From Molanna angustata (taxonomy: Eukaryota > Arthropoda > Insecta > Trichoptera > Molannidae), in the NCBI GenBank assembly GCA_963576475.1, contig OY754977.1, positions 17,494,033 through 17,558,032 of the forward strand: a DNA stretch of 64,000 nucleotides. The letters run 5' to 3'. The position numbers were made by a program, and so were the translations under genes. Shown here one piece after another: positions 22,076-33,530 of the stretch. The notes under the pieces were generated by a model. That model did not search any database. It was not told the origin of the DNA and saw only the letters and a program-made list of their open reading frames with translations. Numbering within the stretch: the first letter of the stretch is position 1; each line of letters opens with the position of its first letter.

Positions 22076-23064
22076 ATTGGGAGATCCGTGGGATACCTAT
22101 TACTTGTCACAAAAGTTAAAATGGTAGTATGAGCTGAGTGAATTCGTAAGTGAAATTAATTCTGTCCGATAGGAGGCGCGACGGCGCGGTGAAATTATGA
22201 AACTAACAACTTTTCAACGTTTCTTAAAAATGGCGCATTTGCATTACGTTTTGGCTTTTTTTATTGACTCGGGAAGAAAATGAAGATAATCCAAATGAAT
22301 ATTACATTCAACAAAACATTATGCCTCGAAGAAATGATTCGTTTATAATACCTAAATGAAACTATAATTTCGAATTGGTTGATATTGGTTTTTACTCGGT
22401 TCATTATATTCAATAATATATGAATCAATATTTTATATAAATACAATAAAAGTGCTGTGCAATTAAGACATCTAATAAACAAGAGTTTTAATAAATTAAT
22501 GTCTTGACCCAATTACATAAGATGAGTAGGAAAAAGTACTTGTATGATGCAAGTTGCATTACCTACGGACGGACAGTATTTCGCGATCTATACAGTATTT
22601 TTTAATCACGTTTTAATTTAATATAATAACGGTTAAAAACATCGATCGATGTAGATATATCATAAAAAGATCCAAGATAAACAAAGATCAAATATACTCA
22701 AGAAATTGAACACTTCATAATATAAACATACGATAAATAAAAAGTAATTGTGGTTATCTCCATACAACAAAGTACATGGTGGTCACGTGATTCTTCCGGC
22801 ATTTGTTGTAGAAAAAATAGATTAGGAATATGCGCCGATTGTGTATTGGTAAATTTCAAATTCAAAACAGAATTTTCGGCGCAATAAATTCGGTATAGCG
22901 GTATATTCTGTATAGATGATGCTCGGCGTTGAAAATAAACATTCTAATGATGATCGTCTTTAAAAAGTTTGCATCTAACAATGAGTATGACACAATACAA
23001 TAACAACGTACTCAAGGTGGCCAATTTATAAAAAGGCGTACCTTTAAAACCAGGTCATAATAAT
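22076..23064. other. AT-rich spacer
   Basis: No supported gene. GGTAGTATGAGCTGAGTGAATTCG (22121-22144; key words GGTAGTATGAG and GAATTCG) has a loose reverse-complement counterpart near 32860-32885, possibly another old repeat. Confidence 0.4.
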
Positions 23065-24569
23065 CCTTAAGGACGGGAGGCCTTGAAAGGACGTGAGGCG
23101 TTAAAAGGACAGGCAGCTCTGGAGGGACCGGAGGTGTTGAAAGAACGGGAGTTTGAAGGGACAGGAGGCTGAAGGAACGAAGGGCACTGAAGGGACGGGA
23201 GACTCTGAAGATATGGGAGGCTCTGAAAGGACGGAAGGCGCTGAAAGGAAAGGAGGCACTGAAAGGATGGGAAGCACTGAAAGGACGGGAGGCGTTGTAA
23301 GGACGGAAGGCGCTGGAGGGACGGGAGGCGCTGAAAGAACGGGAGGCGCTGAAGGAACGGGAGGCGCTGAAGGGACGGGAGGCGCTGAAGAAACAGAAAG
23401 CGCTGAAGGACCGGGAGGTGCTAAAGGGACGGGAGGCATTGAAGGGACGGGAGGTGTATATGACAGGAGGTTGAAAGGACGGAAGGATGAAAGGCACTGA
23501 AGGGACGGGTAGCGCAGAAGGTGCGGGAGGCGTTGAAGAAACAGGAAGCTCTGAAGAAATGAGAGACGATGAAGGGAGGGGAAGCATTGAAGAGACGGGA
23601 GGCTGATAGAACGGGAAGCTGAAAGGCGCTGAAGGGACGGGAGGCGCTGAAGGAACGGGAGGTGATGAAGGGACGGGAGGCACTGAAGGAACGCGAGGCG
23701 TTGAAGAGACGGGAGGCACTGAAGGGCCTGATGGGACGAAATGTACTGATGGGCCTGAAGAGACAGGAGATACTGAAGAGCCTGAATAGAGGGGTAACAC
23801 TAAAAGGACGGAAGGCACTGAAAGGGCGACAGACACTGAAGGAACGGGAGGCGCAGAAAGCACTGTAGGGACGGGAGGTACTGAATGTCTTGAAGGGACG
23901 GGAGGCACTGAAGGACGGGATGCATTGAGCGTAAGGGAGGCTCTGAGCCGAACAGAGGCACAAAAGGGACGGGTGATACTGAAGGCACTGCAGGGAAGGG
24001 AGGTAATGAATTGCCTGATGGGATGGGAGGCTCAGAAGAGACGGGGGCGTGAAGGGACGGGGGGCGCTGAAGGGATGGGAGACGCTCAAGGGATAGGAGA
24101 CGCTGCAAATACGGGGGTGCTGAAGGAACGGGAGGTGCTGAAGGGACGGGAGGTGCTGAAGGGACGGGAGGTGCTGAAGGGGCGGGAGGTGCTGAAGGGA
24201 CGGAAGGCACTGAAGGGACGGGAGGCCCTTAAGAGACGGGAAGCGCTGAAGGGATGGAGGCGCTGAAGGGGCGGGAGGCGTTAATGTGACGGGAAGCACT
24301 GAAGGGGTGGGAGGTTCTGGGAGGAGATCCTGAAGGGACGGGATGTGCTGAAGGGCCTGTTACAACGGGAGGTACTGAAGGGCTGAAGGGACGGGAGGTA
24401 CTGAATGGCCTGAAGGGACGGGGGATACTGAAGGTCCTGAAGGGACGGGAGCTACTGAAAAGCCTATAGCAACGGAACTGATTGGCCTGAACGGACGGGA
24501 AGCCTTCCCTTCAGTACCTCCCGTACCTTTAATGCCGCCAGTCCCTTCAGTACCTCCCGTCCTTTCAGA
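23065..24569. repeat. GC-rich 18-bp minisatellite, about 1.5 kb
   Basis: The consensus unit is GGGACGGGAGGCGCTGAA with many point changes and occasional indels. Because 18 is a multiple of 3 and the unit has no stop, several frames stay open: plus GTGGAE repeats (for example 23153-23500) and minus PPVPSA repeats (23012-23908, 23421-24299 and others). The minus frames overlap in different phases and none spans the array, so I treat all as shadows. At 24503 the unit orientation flips and the last 67 bp run in reverse (CCTTCAGTACCTCCCGT). The array stands out as a GC island in AT-rich DNA. Confidence 0.9.
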
Positions 24570-25261
24570 GCGCATATGTAATATGTATAACCATATAAAC
24601 ATTACGATTTATAAGTATATACCTACCTATGTATAATTTTCGCCAAATATCTTGAAGGATCTCCCGGTTGCGCAGAGCGCGAATTTGTGTCTTTTTGCTT
24701 CGTTGGTTTACATGCAAATCACTCACCTTCTCGACTAAAAGTTCAAGATGTTTGTCTACAACTTTTATCGAATTTTTTGGTTTTATCGAATTTTTAATTT
24801 TCCCACTGGCAACACTGTAGTACTGTACAAAACATTTTTTTCATGTGCCCACACCACTATACAAATGACAAATTGAAATATTGGAAATACATGGAAATAT
24901 CGATGTCGCCTCGTCATTTATCAATAATGACAATAATCATTTAATTAACTAAACAAAATGTTTAGTAATACTATACGAAAAGTTTATTATATCCGCGAAA
25001 GTGTAAAAAAAGTGTATTCGTAATTGAAAAAGGTTAGTACCTATTTGTTTAATTTAAGAAACACGATATATTTTAAACGATTCCATTAAAATCATATTTT
25101 ATTTGTAAAAAGTTCAGTTTAGTATTGTAAAAGTATTTACTTTTTTGTGAAATATACAATTTTAACCAACTGAACTTTAATCCTAGGAAATTTAACGATC
25201 GTAATATTTATTTTGAGTTAGGTTAGGTTCAAATGACACATTTATGTTTTGCAACATTTCC
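24570..25261. other. AT-rich spacer
   Basis: Nothing supported on either strand. Confidence 0.5.
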
Positions 25262-25362
25262 GTGAGGAATGAATTGAAATCAATTTCTCCTTTGCTGGGG
25301 ATCGAACCTAGGACGCCTGCACATAATTCAAACGGTTTACCAACTGTGCTACTGCTGTCGGC
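25262..25362 (-). mobile_element. SINE family 2 head fragment
   Basis: The minus strand shows a tRNA-like head with AGCACAGTTGGTAAACCG, the B box GGTTCGATCC and CAGCAAAGGAGAAATTG. The body and tail are lost. Confidence 0.65.
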
Positions 25363-25723
25363 AAGTCATATTTGTTCTTGTTTCAAGGACATACCCATTC
25401 CTTGAGTAAAAACAATTCTATGCCAGTCAACAGATATTATGCGTTGGTCATAATTCAGTGCTCAACTGATTTTTCTCTTTCAGAATTTAACCATCTTCAG
25501 AGAATGAACTGGGATAAGACGAGTGGAGAATCTATTCTGGGCTGATAATCTAGGGATATCTTCCGGGGAACAACAGGGACATGAAGAAAAGAAAAAGTCT
25601 GAGATCTACTCGTCAAATATGTTCAACGACATATTTTTTTTTTATGTAAGTACCTACATATTATGTTTGTGTCAAAATATTGAACATTGGCATTATTGCC
25701 ATTTAATAATTCCTTCCAATCAG
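25363..25723. other. Spacer
   Basis: Nothing supported. A 69-codon plus frame at 25523-25732 is unremarkable. Confidence 0.45.
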
Positions 25724-25886
25724 CCCCCCTAGACAACATGCCATTAAAGCTAAGCGTTATATCGCTAAGCGATAGAAATGTATGAAATTTGTGGCTGTCA
25801 CGTGTTGTCATAGCGACCAATTTCATACATTTACTATCGCTTAGCGATATAACGCTTAGCTTAAATGACACGTTGTCTAGGCCCCC
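25724..25886. mobile_element. Foldback MITE, 163 bp
   Basis: The left arm CCCCCCTAGACAACATGCC...AAAGCTAAGCGTTATATCGC...ATGAAATTT pairs with the right arm along nearly its whole length; the central unpaired part is about 25 bp. The terminal sequence resembles the ends of the structure at 19836-20988 (CCCCCCTAGAAAACGTGTC). No coding capacity. Confidence 0.8.
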
Positions 25887-26214
25887 AGATACAAAGACAA
25901 CATATTATGTTTTGTAAATTGTTCATATACAATTGTATAAATTAAAATGGTAAAAGAAAATCATCACAAACTAAACGAGTGGGTTGTGACCAACGCTAAA
26001 CTCCTCACTAACAAGTCATTCTATAAAGTATTCAAATTTTATATGGAAAATATTTAGCATTTTCAGAAAATAAGTTTGTTTTACTATTTTTTATTTAAAT
26101 ATTTTACTATGAAAACTTGATATTTCTTCAATGCCATTTTATGAAGGTGATGTGCCTTTTTACCAATTTGAAAATAAAAATTTCAAATTTAAAGTTTCCT
26201 GAGCTTGGGGTCAT

Positions 26215-26525
26215 GTTGAAATATTTGATAGTAATAAAAATTGAGAAGCACTATTCAGATATCCTTCAAAATCTAATGGGGTTTAATGAGATATACAAAT
26301 TTGCAAAATTTGAAAAAAATCGAATGAGTACTTTAGTTTATAATCGATATAGTAAAATAAACATGCCGTACATAGCACACACACAGATACATTGTGATGA
26401 AACTTTCAGAATCCAATCTCAGCATGATACTAGTTGATAATCTGCAATAAAAAAAAATAGCCTTAAAAATTGTGAAATCATAACTCCCCACTATATCCTC
26501 TTGGGTTAGTGAGGAGTAAAAATAC
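26215..26525. repeat. Dispersed repeat F, copy 2
   Basis: Homologous to 16860-17235 with the same order of words from GAGAAGCACTAT through ATAATCGATATAGTA to GTGAGGAGTAAAAAT. Small internal deletions shorten it relative to copy 1. Confidence 0.65.
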
Positions 26526-26814
26526 ATACAAAAAAATATAAATAATGTTTATAATGAAAAAAGCATTTCATTAATAAAAACAAAATTCGCTATACTTCAA
26601 AGAGTACCTACCTATGTGTTAACAGATATTTTTTTTTTAGAAAATAAAGAGAAAGGCAATTGTGGTTTCACTTCGTCCACGAATCCAGGGCCACGAGCAC
26701 AGGCGACCAGAATACCAGCCAGAATAGATGAGCCAAATGGGCTTGCGACCATGTTTGAGGGCTTAAAGGGATCCTTTATGACTTGAGTCACGCTCACCAC
26801 TCAGCAACCAACCT

Positions 26815-27195
26815 ACGATTGATACTCCACTCCCCTGCGGAACCAAATCAAATCGGACGCGGATAATGCTGCTTTTACCACTCTATCCAAATTTTCTTTT
26901 ATTTTACCTCTACGGAGACTTAGGTCCTTAAAATAGGAATTTAAAACTTTGCAGGCAGGCCTCTCGCTCCCACCTCTACAGCATATATATTTGTGTTAAA
27001 GCCATTTTGAACTGTTTTATGTACCAGTTCCTTGTACTTGATTAGCTTGTATTGGTGGTCTTTGTAATATTTGTGTCCCATGGAACAGTCAGCTCCACAT
27101 AAATAGCTCTTTTCAATGAAAGAGAGTATATTGTCAAGTCAGGCCTAAGAGATGATTTGCAGATCTCCTTTGGAAGCCTCTCTCACAATTTCAAG
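26815..27195 (-). pseudogene. Degenerate ELTVPW-type repeat-associated open frame
   Basis: Minus-strand text scattered over three frames: RPDLTIYSLSLKRAIYVELT then VPWDTN, KYKELVHKTVQNGF, YAVEVGARGLPA, and KDLSLRRGKIKENLDRVVK then SASDLIWFRRGVEYQS. From memory this matches the order of a widespread animal reading frame with RPD...ELTVPWE...VEVGCRGF signatures, found in repeats and possibly a PD-(D/E)XK nuclease domain of a retroelement. That identity is recollection, not a search result. Several frameshifts make it non-functional. A 62-codon frame at 26612-26800 lies just downstream and may be its decayed continuation. Confidence 0.5.
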
Positions 27196-27352
27196 CACCT
27201 TATAAATTGCAATTGAAGATGTTATATCCAAACTAAGACTATACCAGATATTCATAGATAATTCATATAAGTTATAATGAATTCAAATATTCATATGCTA
27301 TAATGAATACAATTTAATATTTAACAAAAAAAATATTTACACTGTTTACAGG

Positions 27353-27500
27353 TTCAGATGATATGGCCACATTTTAAGATGACCAACAGTCACTGATCTA
27401 GCCCAGGATAGGCGAGATTGGCGTAGTTGAATTTAAAGGAGAGGCAATCCCAGCTAAATTGGACCACAGACAAAGCGAAGAAGACAATGCTTAATTGATT
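27353..27500 (+). mobile_element. LINE C-terminal fragment with internal deletion
   Basis: The plus strand encodes a piece equivalent to RWYGHILRWPT, then directly DLAQDRRDWRS. The middle section seen in the relative at 13114-13523 is missing. It ends in a GCGAAGAAGA tail. Confidence 0.6.
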
Positions 27501-27580
27501 TTTTTTTATATTTTTAAATCATTGATAATACTTTCAATATACAATTCTGCTATATAACTAGCATCGTCAGAATTGATTTA

Positions 27581-28575
27581 TCCAACTGTCGATTCGTTCA
27601 TGAGAATTCAATTCTCTGAATGAATCGACATTATTAAGCCAAAATGCGTGTACGAAGGAACATTTTGTATGGCGTAGTGGACTTTTTGCATGCTAATAAC
27701 ACCAACTAGAGGCCTCGCAGCATATATGTTCCCATACATGGGTTTACTCAGAATTCGGAGTAGAACATTTTATGTGAGTTTTGTGTGTGTGTGTCTGTCC
27801 CCCCCCCCCCCCCTATAACTTTTGATCCCCTCAATTTACAGAGCCCAAAATTTCAAAATATATAAACACTTATAAGCATACAAAACTTTTGTACTCAGAA
27901 TGGTGAATTATTGTTTCAGTCAGGGGTTATCAACTTTTGAATTTTTGGTTTATTTTTCCATATATGTCAGAAACCATAAAAGCTAGAACGCTGAAAATTG
28001 GTACAAACATAGACAAATACAAAAACTCAGATTGGTTTTTTCAAAAAAATTCTAGGGTTTGTCAAACAATTTTTTTTAAGAAAAATATTTTTTTTATGAA
28101 AAATTTATGAGTTTAACTCCTTATATTTCCAAATAATTTAAAAATATCGAAAAAATCTGAAACACCCCAACTAGATAATTTAATTTTCTATAAAAAATAT
28201 TAATGTTGTATTAGCACATCTCAATTTTTTTTTAACAATTTTTGTAAACATTGAATTTAATGACGACATTGCTTCATACAATTTATATGGCAGTCGCTTA
28301 CACACAATATCTAAGAAGACTTAATTGTTTAATACTAATCTCCAAACATACATACATACCATCATGCTGTTTTCATATTCTGGGTAGGATCAAAGGAATG
28401 CCCTCTATACTATCGCTATCTTGACATACATACCTACATGTGTTGTATAGAAAACCAAATATCTTAAAATATTAAATAATTTGTATTTATGGTTTTATAG
28501 TTTGGTACTTATTCTTCAACTATACATACTATCGCTATCGACAGTTGGATCATCTCATGTGTTAAATGCTACTAG
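27581..28575 (+). mobile_element. Non-autonomous Helitron, family A, copy 2
   Basis: Starts A|TCCAACTGTCGATTCG and ends GCTACTAG|T. The 5' hairpin and the 13-bp subterminal repeat are present; the 3' hairpin is partly mutated (CATGTGTTAAATG). The GT tract is short and is followed by a poly-C run near 27797-27813. Divergence makes it older than copies 3 and 4. Confidence 0.8.
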
Positions 28576-29365
28576 TATTTGATTTAACATATCAGTCTTT
28601 TTTGTATACTGTATTAAAGTATATGTTTCTTAAACAATTAATTATATATTAAAAATGAACCACAAATATAAAAACACGATATTTGATAATATAAATTTAT
28701 TATATTATTTAAATGAAATTAAAAAAAAGTACTAACATAAGAATCTAATCTCTCAGTTCTTCATTAACATAAGTTCAGTATAATACAGTGTGAGTTTTAT
28801 AGAGATGAGATAACAAAGTATCATAATATTATGAACTTGCAGATTTATATTTTTCTATTTATTTTTGTTCCCAAAAAACAAATATTGTATTAATACTAAA
28901 TAATTATAATACAAATAACTGATTGTCTAAAAGTATCTATTAGTCAATTTTTAGATTACAATGTTTCTGTATGAATTCATAAAAAATTCTGTATGGATGT
29001 GCATTTATATAAATTGAAATGACTAATAGAAACAGAAACTTTACAAATTTGTGGCATGTTTCAGAACACTTTAATCTGGTGAAGCAAATATCTCTTAATT
29101 ATAGAATTGGTGTAAATAATAAAATAAAGTGTAGGTATTTTACAATTTTGAATTCTGCATATATTAAATTGTTTTTTGAAGAGTTTCATTTTTTTTCCTG
29201 ATATATAATGATACTTACATTATTTACTTGTGTATTTTATGTTCATAAAATATATAAATCTCTACCAATCTATTAATTGAGTTTTTATTTTACGTTTGGT
29301 ATGTTATAAAGAATTTCTTGAAAAGCTGTTCTTGAAATGTCAATCAGCCAATTATAATTCTTTCA
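28576..29365. other. AT-rich spacer
   Basis: Nothing supported on either strand. Confidence 0.5.
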
Positions 29366-29367
29366 AT

Positions 29368-29452
29368 GCTCATCATCAGCAATGGTGCTACAGCCCGGTG
29401 AGGGCCTTGGCCTCCTCAAGAAACTGCCTCCATTCCGCCCTGTCGACAGCAA
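29368..29452 (-). mobile_element. LINE 3'-end fragment with TCATCA tail
   Basis: On the plus strand: CATCATCAGCAATGG, GCTACAGCCCG, GGGCCTTGGCCTCCTC. It corresponds to the last codons and tail of the LINEs at 36848-37199 and 51517-51862. Confidence 0.65.
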
Positions 29453-29694
29453 GTACTTTCAATTATGAATTAATGAAGGGTGTCAAATTTGAAATTTTAT
29501 AAATAGATATAGGTACCTAAGTGCTATGTCATATCACCCCGTGCAAAGTTTCACATGTTTGTACGTTCCAACTTAAGGGAAAGCATTCAAATGGTTATAC
29601 CATATTTTTATTGAATGACTTTTACTTCTTAACTTCCATTCCTTTTGTTTGACCATATTTATTTGTTAATGACATTTTTATTAGATTCTCATTT

Positions 29695-29880
29695 GTCATA
29701 GGTTAGAGAACCGAGCATCACATCCTTTATTTTTGCATACATTATTCGCTTCATACATGTATGTCTATAAATTAAACTTCTTTCAGAATATAAAACACAG
29801 TCGTGTCAATGTTTTCTTGGAATCCTCTCATGCCTTTATCGGCTCTATTTTATGTCAATTTTTCTTTCATATTACTTAGC
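29695..29880 (-). mobile_element. Heavily decayed copy of the 19.9-kb LINE
   Basis: GAGAACCGAGCATCACAT, TTCGCTTCATACATGT and CTTTCAGAATAT appear in the same order as GAGAACCGAACGCCACAT and later words at 20005-20130. Confidence 0.5.
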
Positions 29881-30964
29881 GTTTATGTAGTTTCTACTAT
29901 ATCTTTCAAGTTAATAATGGACTTGCAACTTCCAGAGCTCTAAATCACAGGAAAACTGCCTCCAGCTACTCGTCTTATGTTAACGGCTCATCTCATAATA
30001 TTATATTATCAAACAGTTCAACAACAGATTTTACTATAGCGTCTCAGATGATTATTTTATGTGTCTTCGTTCCTATAACATTATGAGCTTCGATAAGAGA
30101 CGACGAAACTTAACAGATATCATATTCCTCTACAAAATACTTATTGAACTCTCCAGAGCTAACAGAATCAATCAATTATAGAGACCCACTCGACAATTGA
30201 ACTTTTCAACTTAAGCAAATGTAAAATTAACACATATAAACTCCTTTATTAGTCGCAGTTGCAACTCATACAATCAGAAATACTTAACGATTGATCCATC
30301 TTACGTTAATCTTGACTGCTTCAAAAAAAAAGTAACTGCTATCCACGTTACAACAGTAAATTTATTATCATACATGCACCCTCCCACAAAACCCACATAC
30401 ATACTTCCATATTTTACTTCATCATCCCCATACCGGTCACCGTCCTATTAGGCATAAAAAAATGCAAACTTATTTTCTGTGTTATCTGTTAACCATATTA
30501 TACCGTTTAACTTTTTTTCCTTGTAATGTTTTCATAAGGTGTGGAGATAGATCACCCGTGCGTTAAAAGTACAGTGACCAAAGGACAAATAATACCTCAT
30601 CATACTAAATATCAATGTATTGTGGCGATTGTATTGGCACAATTATACTTTATTTATACCTATGTATACTGAATATCTACCTACCAAATTTACTTAACTA
30701 TTCTCAGCTTTTAAAATAATATAAGACATCTCTATAATTGGCTTTGATATGTGTAATGCTTTTAAGCAATTTGTGAAATAGCTGTTGAGATGAAATAAAA
30801 TAAAATATTGTCTTATTGCAGTGGTTCTTAACCTGGGTTCGATCGGACCCCAGGGGTTCGGTGGAGGTCAAGAACCCCGACTTATGATTCGTGGTGACAC
30901 CTTTCTTTATTATAATATAGGTATTATATTCTTGTCTCAACTGTATATTATGTCTATTTATTTA
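29881..30964. other. AT-rich spacer
   Basis: No supported gene. A region near 30820-30890 (GGTTCTTAACCTGGGTTCG...GACCCCAGGGGTTCGG) looks like the end of a hAT-type MITE, but no opposite end was found. Confidence 0.4.
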
Positions 30965-31870
30965 TTCATCTTTCTGTACATAATATAAACAAATATATTG
31001 TACACTGGCGGGCTTATTGCTATTAGGCAATTTCTTCCAACCAACCAGATAAAAAAGTATGACAAAATTGTGTAACAAAAAAAGAATAAGAGTAAAAGTA
31101 AACCTTCCTTGTCGGCCTTCGTGGCTCAGATGGTTGGGTATCAGACTACTGATCCAAAGGTCCCGGGTTCGATTCCCGGTGGAACCACAGTTTTGAATTG
31201 TGTTTTCAGTCTGAATCTGTGAGACGATTAATATCGTTAGTCTCCAGAATGTGGCAACTTGTTATTGGGTGCGTGTTAAATTAATATTTGACATAGTACC
31301 TGTTAGTTGCCCGAGAAGCAATATTAAATAAATAAATAAAAACAAAGAAAATATATATAACACTAAGATACTATTAAACAAAAAATAATAATAATTCATA
31401 ACAAAAAAAGGATAGGGTAGGGACAAGGAGAGGAAATTGGGATCAGGTGTTCAGGGATAAATATTCCTTCTTTAGTTTTTTCTTGAAAATATAAAGTGAG
31501 TTAGACAACACAATTTCCGGACTAAGGCTATTCCATAATCTTTCTGGTTGTACTTCGAACAAAGAGCTGAGAAATTATGGATAGGGATGGATAGAGTTGT
31601 ACGTTCAGCAGATCAGAGTGGAAGTACATGATTGGATAAATAAGTGAATTTGCTTTTGAGGTACTGTGGCTGGTTTTGATTCGAGAGAATAATGACAAAA
31701 TGTGTATATTGCGCCCCTGGCGTATCCTGGACCAACAAAGAAGAAGGTAAGATGATATAATTTGATCAAATTTTTTGAACCCAAAGATGAATCTGATACA
31801 TATATTCTTGTGACGTTCAAGTTTATTGAGATGCACTTCATTAGCATACATCGGCATAATCAAACAATGG
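30965..31870 (-). mobile_element. CR1/L2-type LINE 3' end, interrupted by a SINE
   Basis: Minus-strand remnants include KLERHKNICIRFIFGFKKFD, YLLLCW and RIRQGRNIHILSLF. After frameshifts come SNSLYIFKKKLKKEYLSL and a stop. The 3' UTR ends CAATAAGCCCGCCAGTGTAC. The ending is shared with 14164-14950 on the other strand. Without the SINE at 31112-31336 the UTR length matches that copy (roughly 260 versus 250 bp). Confidence 0.8.
31112..31336 (+). mobile_element. SINE family 3, tRNA-derived
   Basis: The head is GTGGCTCAGATGGTTGGG (A box) and CCCGGGTTCGATTCCCGG (B box), followed by a body of about 130 bp and a (TAAA)n tail ending near 31340. The 5' and 3' ends of the tRNA-like part do not form an acceptor stem, so it is not a working tRNA gene. 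Inserted in the 3' UTR of a LINE. Confidence 0.75.
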
Positions 31871-32109
31871 AAGAAGAAATGATTGAGCTAGAGTTATTTT
31901 ACAACGGAATGGAAGAAATATTTAGTACTACTTAAATGAATTTTTATTTAGTACTACTAAATGCATTGTGTATGGCAAATTAAGCTTCATTACTGGCATA
32001 AGTTCTTTATTAATTTTATTTCCTACTAACATTCTGTTTTTATATTCTCATTGAATAACTATGTAGGTAGATAAACATATTTTTTTAACATATTTATGTA
32101 GGTACTTAT

Positions 32110-32560
32110 ATTTATTTATTTCATTTCAGTAAACTACAGCTTTGTAAATTTGTGGTTACATATTATATGGTGCTATTAAAATTAGTACAGGCCAATGATG
32201 TTTTCTTCTAATTAAAATAATAAAGTAGAAATAATATTTTGAATAACAATAATAAGAGAAAAATATGATTGATATAAAAAAAACAATACAAAATAATAAT
32301 AAAATGAGGAAATAGAGGGATTATTGGTGTAAAGGAAAGAGCTTGTTTGAAGGAGTTAGGGAACTGGTTTTAAAATATCTTTATTTGTTTACGGTAAGTT
32401 TCTAAGGAGTCATGGAAAATGTCTGTGTGATTAAATTTTAGATTGTTGTCATGTTGAATTCTGTAAATATTCGAGTTATATCTGTAATTAGTATGGCAAG
32501 TAGGTAAGTAGATGAAATAAATTTTTCAAACGGGTGTGCCTGTTATAATAATATTATAGA
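32110..32560 (-). mobile_element. Possible LINE 3' end
   Basis: A minus-strand reading of about 60 residues (CHTNYRYNSNIYRIQHDNN, DIFHDSLETYRKQIKI) has the style of a LINE C-terminus. A TTTATTTATTTCATTT stretch at the left could be its A-rich tail. No second copy was found to confirm it. Confidence 0.3.
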
Positions 32561-33094
32561 ACTAAACAATATTGCTTCACCACCATTTTTAACTCATGTT
32601 AGTTCGTCATGAGAGTAAATTTAAATCTAATGCTGTACAAATAGTTTTTTCTTTAAATTAAACATCAGACAATTTTAAAAATCGCTTATTTTGCGGCATT
32701 GTAAAGATTTTAGTTATTTTCGTTTTCCTCGTAAGTAAATCAATATGAAATACGCCACATTAACCTTGACGAAACGTCAAACAACTGTGATTTGTAGATT
32801 CGACCAGCCCTCTACCAGACGAAATTATTCCGTTGACATTGCCTTAAAATCACCTGCGGAATTCGCTCATACTACCACTTTTAAGATTTTAGTGATATTT
32901 GTGTGATATGGTATGGAAATTATATACCCGAAACGCTCGTACTACGACATTGTGATTAGTCAAACCGTTTCCGTTGGGGATATGGGAGAAATCTCACTGT
33001 ATCTCGTACTACGCGCCTATAAGTGAACAAAGAGTGTGCTGATTTAGAGACATCTTACGACAAAGAAAGGTGTGGGGCGACCGTAATTAAGGTG
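32561..33094. other. Spacer
   Basis: No supported gene. CpG is moderately frequent at 32750-33010. Confidence 0.4.
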
Positions 33095-33190
33095 AAGGGA
33101 TGATATATAACGATATGCTGGCACGTGGAGTCAAACAGAGGAAGCCTTCCTTCAGGAGTGGACGGAAATAGGCTGAAGAAGAAGTACAAT
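33095..33190 (+). mobile_element. Short LINE C-terminal fragment
   Basis: The plus frame QTEEAFLQEWTEIG then stop and a GAAGAAG tail corresponds to QEEAFIQQWSKRG in the fragment at 11846-12093. Confidence 0.6.
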
Positions 33191-33244
33191 ACAAACAACA
33201 AACAAACGTACAATATTCTAAAAGAAGGATCATATATTATACAA

Positions 33245-33370
33245 AGTAATATATTGTTTATATTTTCATACATACAAATCATCACAGCATATCCAACAAT
33301 GTGGGGTAACTATATAAAAGAAAGCACGACACGTGCGTGTATGCGTGTTTATATTTATACTTTGTAACAT
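33245..33370 (+). repeat. Dispersed repeat E, 5' fragment
   Basis: CATACATACAAATCATCACAG, CAACAATGTGGGG and GAAAGCACGACACGTGCGTG match 46554-46670 in order. Confidence 0.55.
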
Positions 33371-33469
33371 AATAATAACAAAAACTTTTGTGCAGCCTGC
33401 GCATGTGGCGAGCTCGTGTCAAATACCAATTTCTTGTAGTAACTAAACAGTGTTTTCAGTACATACAAA

Positions 33470-33530
33470 TTATTTCAAATATTTTTTTTCTCTGCTGGGA
33501 ATCGAACCAATGACAATGTGATAGCAAAAT
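33470..33530 (-). mobile_element. SINE family 2 fragment
   Basis: TTTTTCTCTGCTGGGAATCG then AACCAATGACA matches the B-box region of the family on the minus strand. Confidence 0.5.

Noticed and set aside
23012..24299. Long minus-strand proline-rich frames (298 and 292 codons, PPVPSA repeats)
   Set aside because: They are generated by an 18-bp minisatellite without stops, overlap in different phases, and no single frame crosses the array.
31117..31190. tRNA gene
   Set aside because: Good A and B boxes, but the ends do not form an acceptor stem and a SINE body with a TAAA tail follows.
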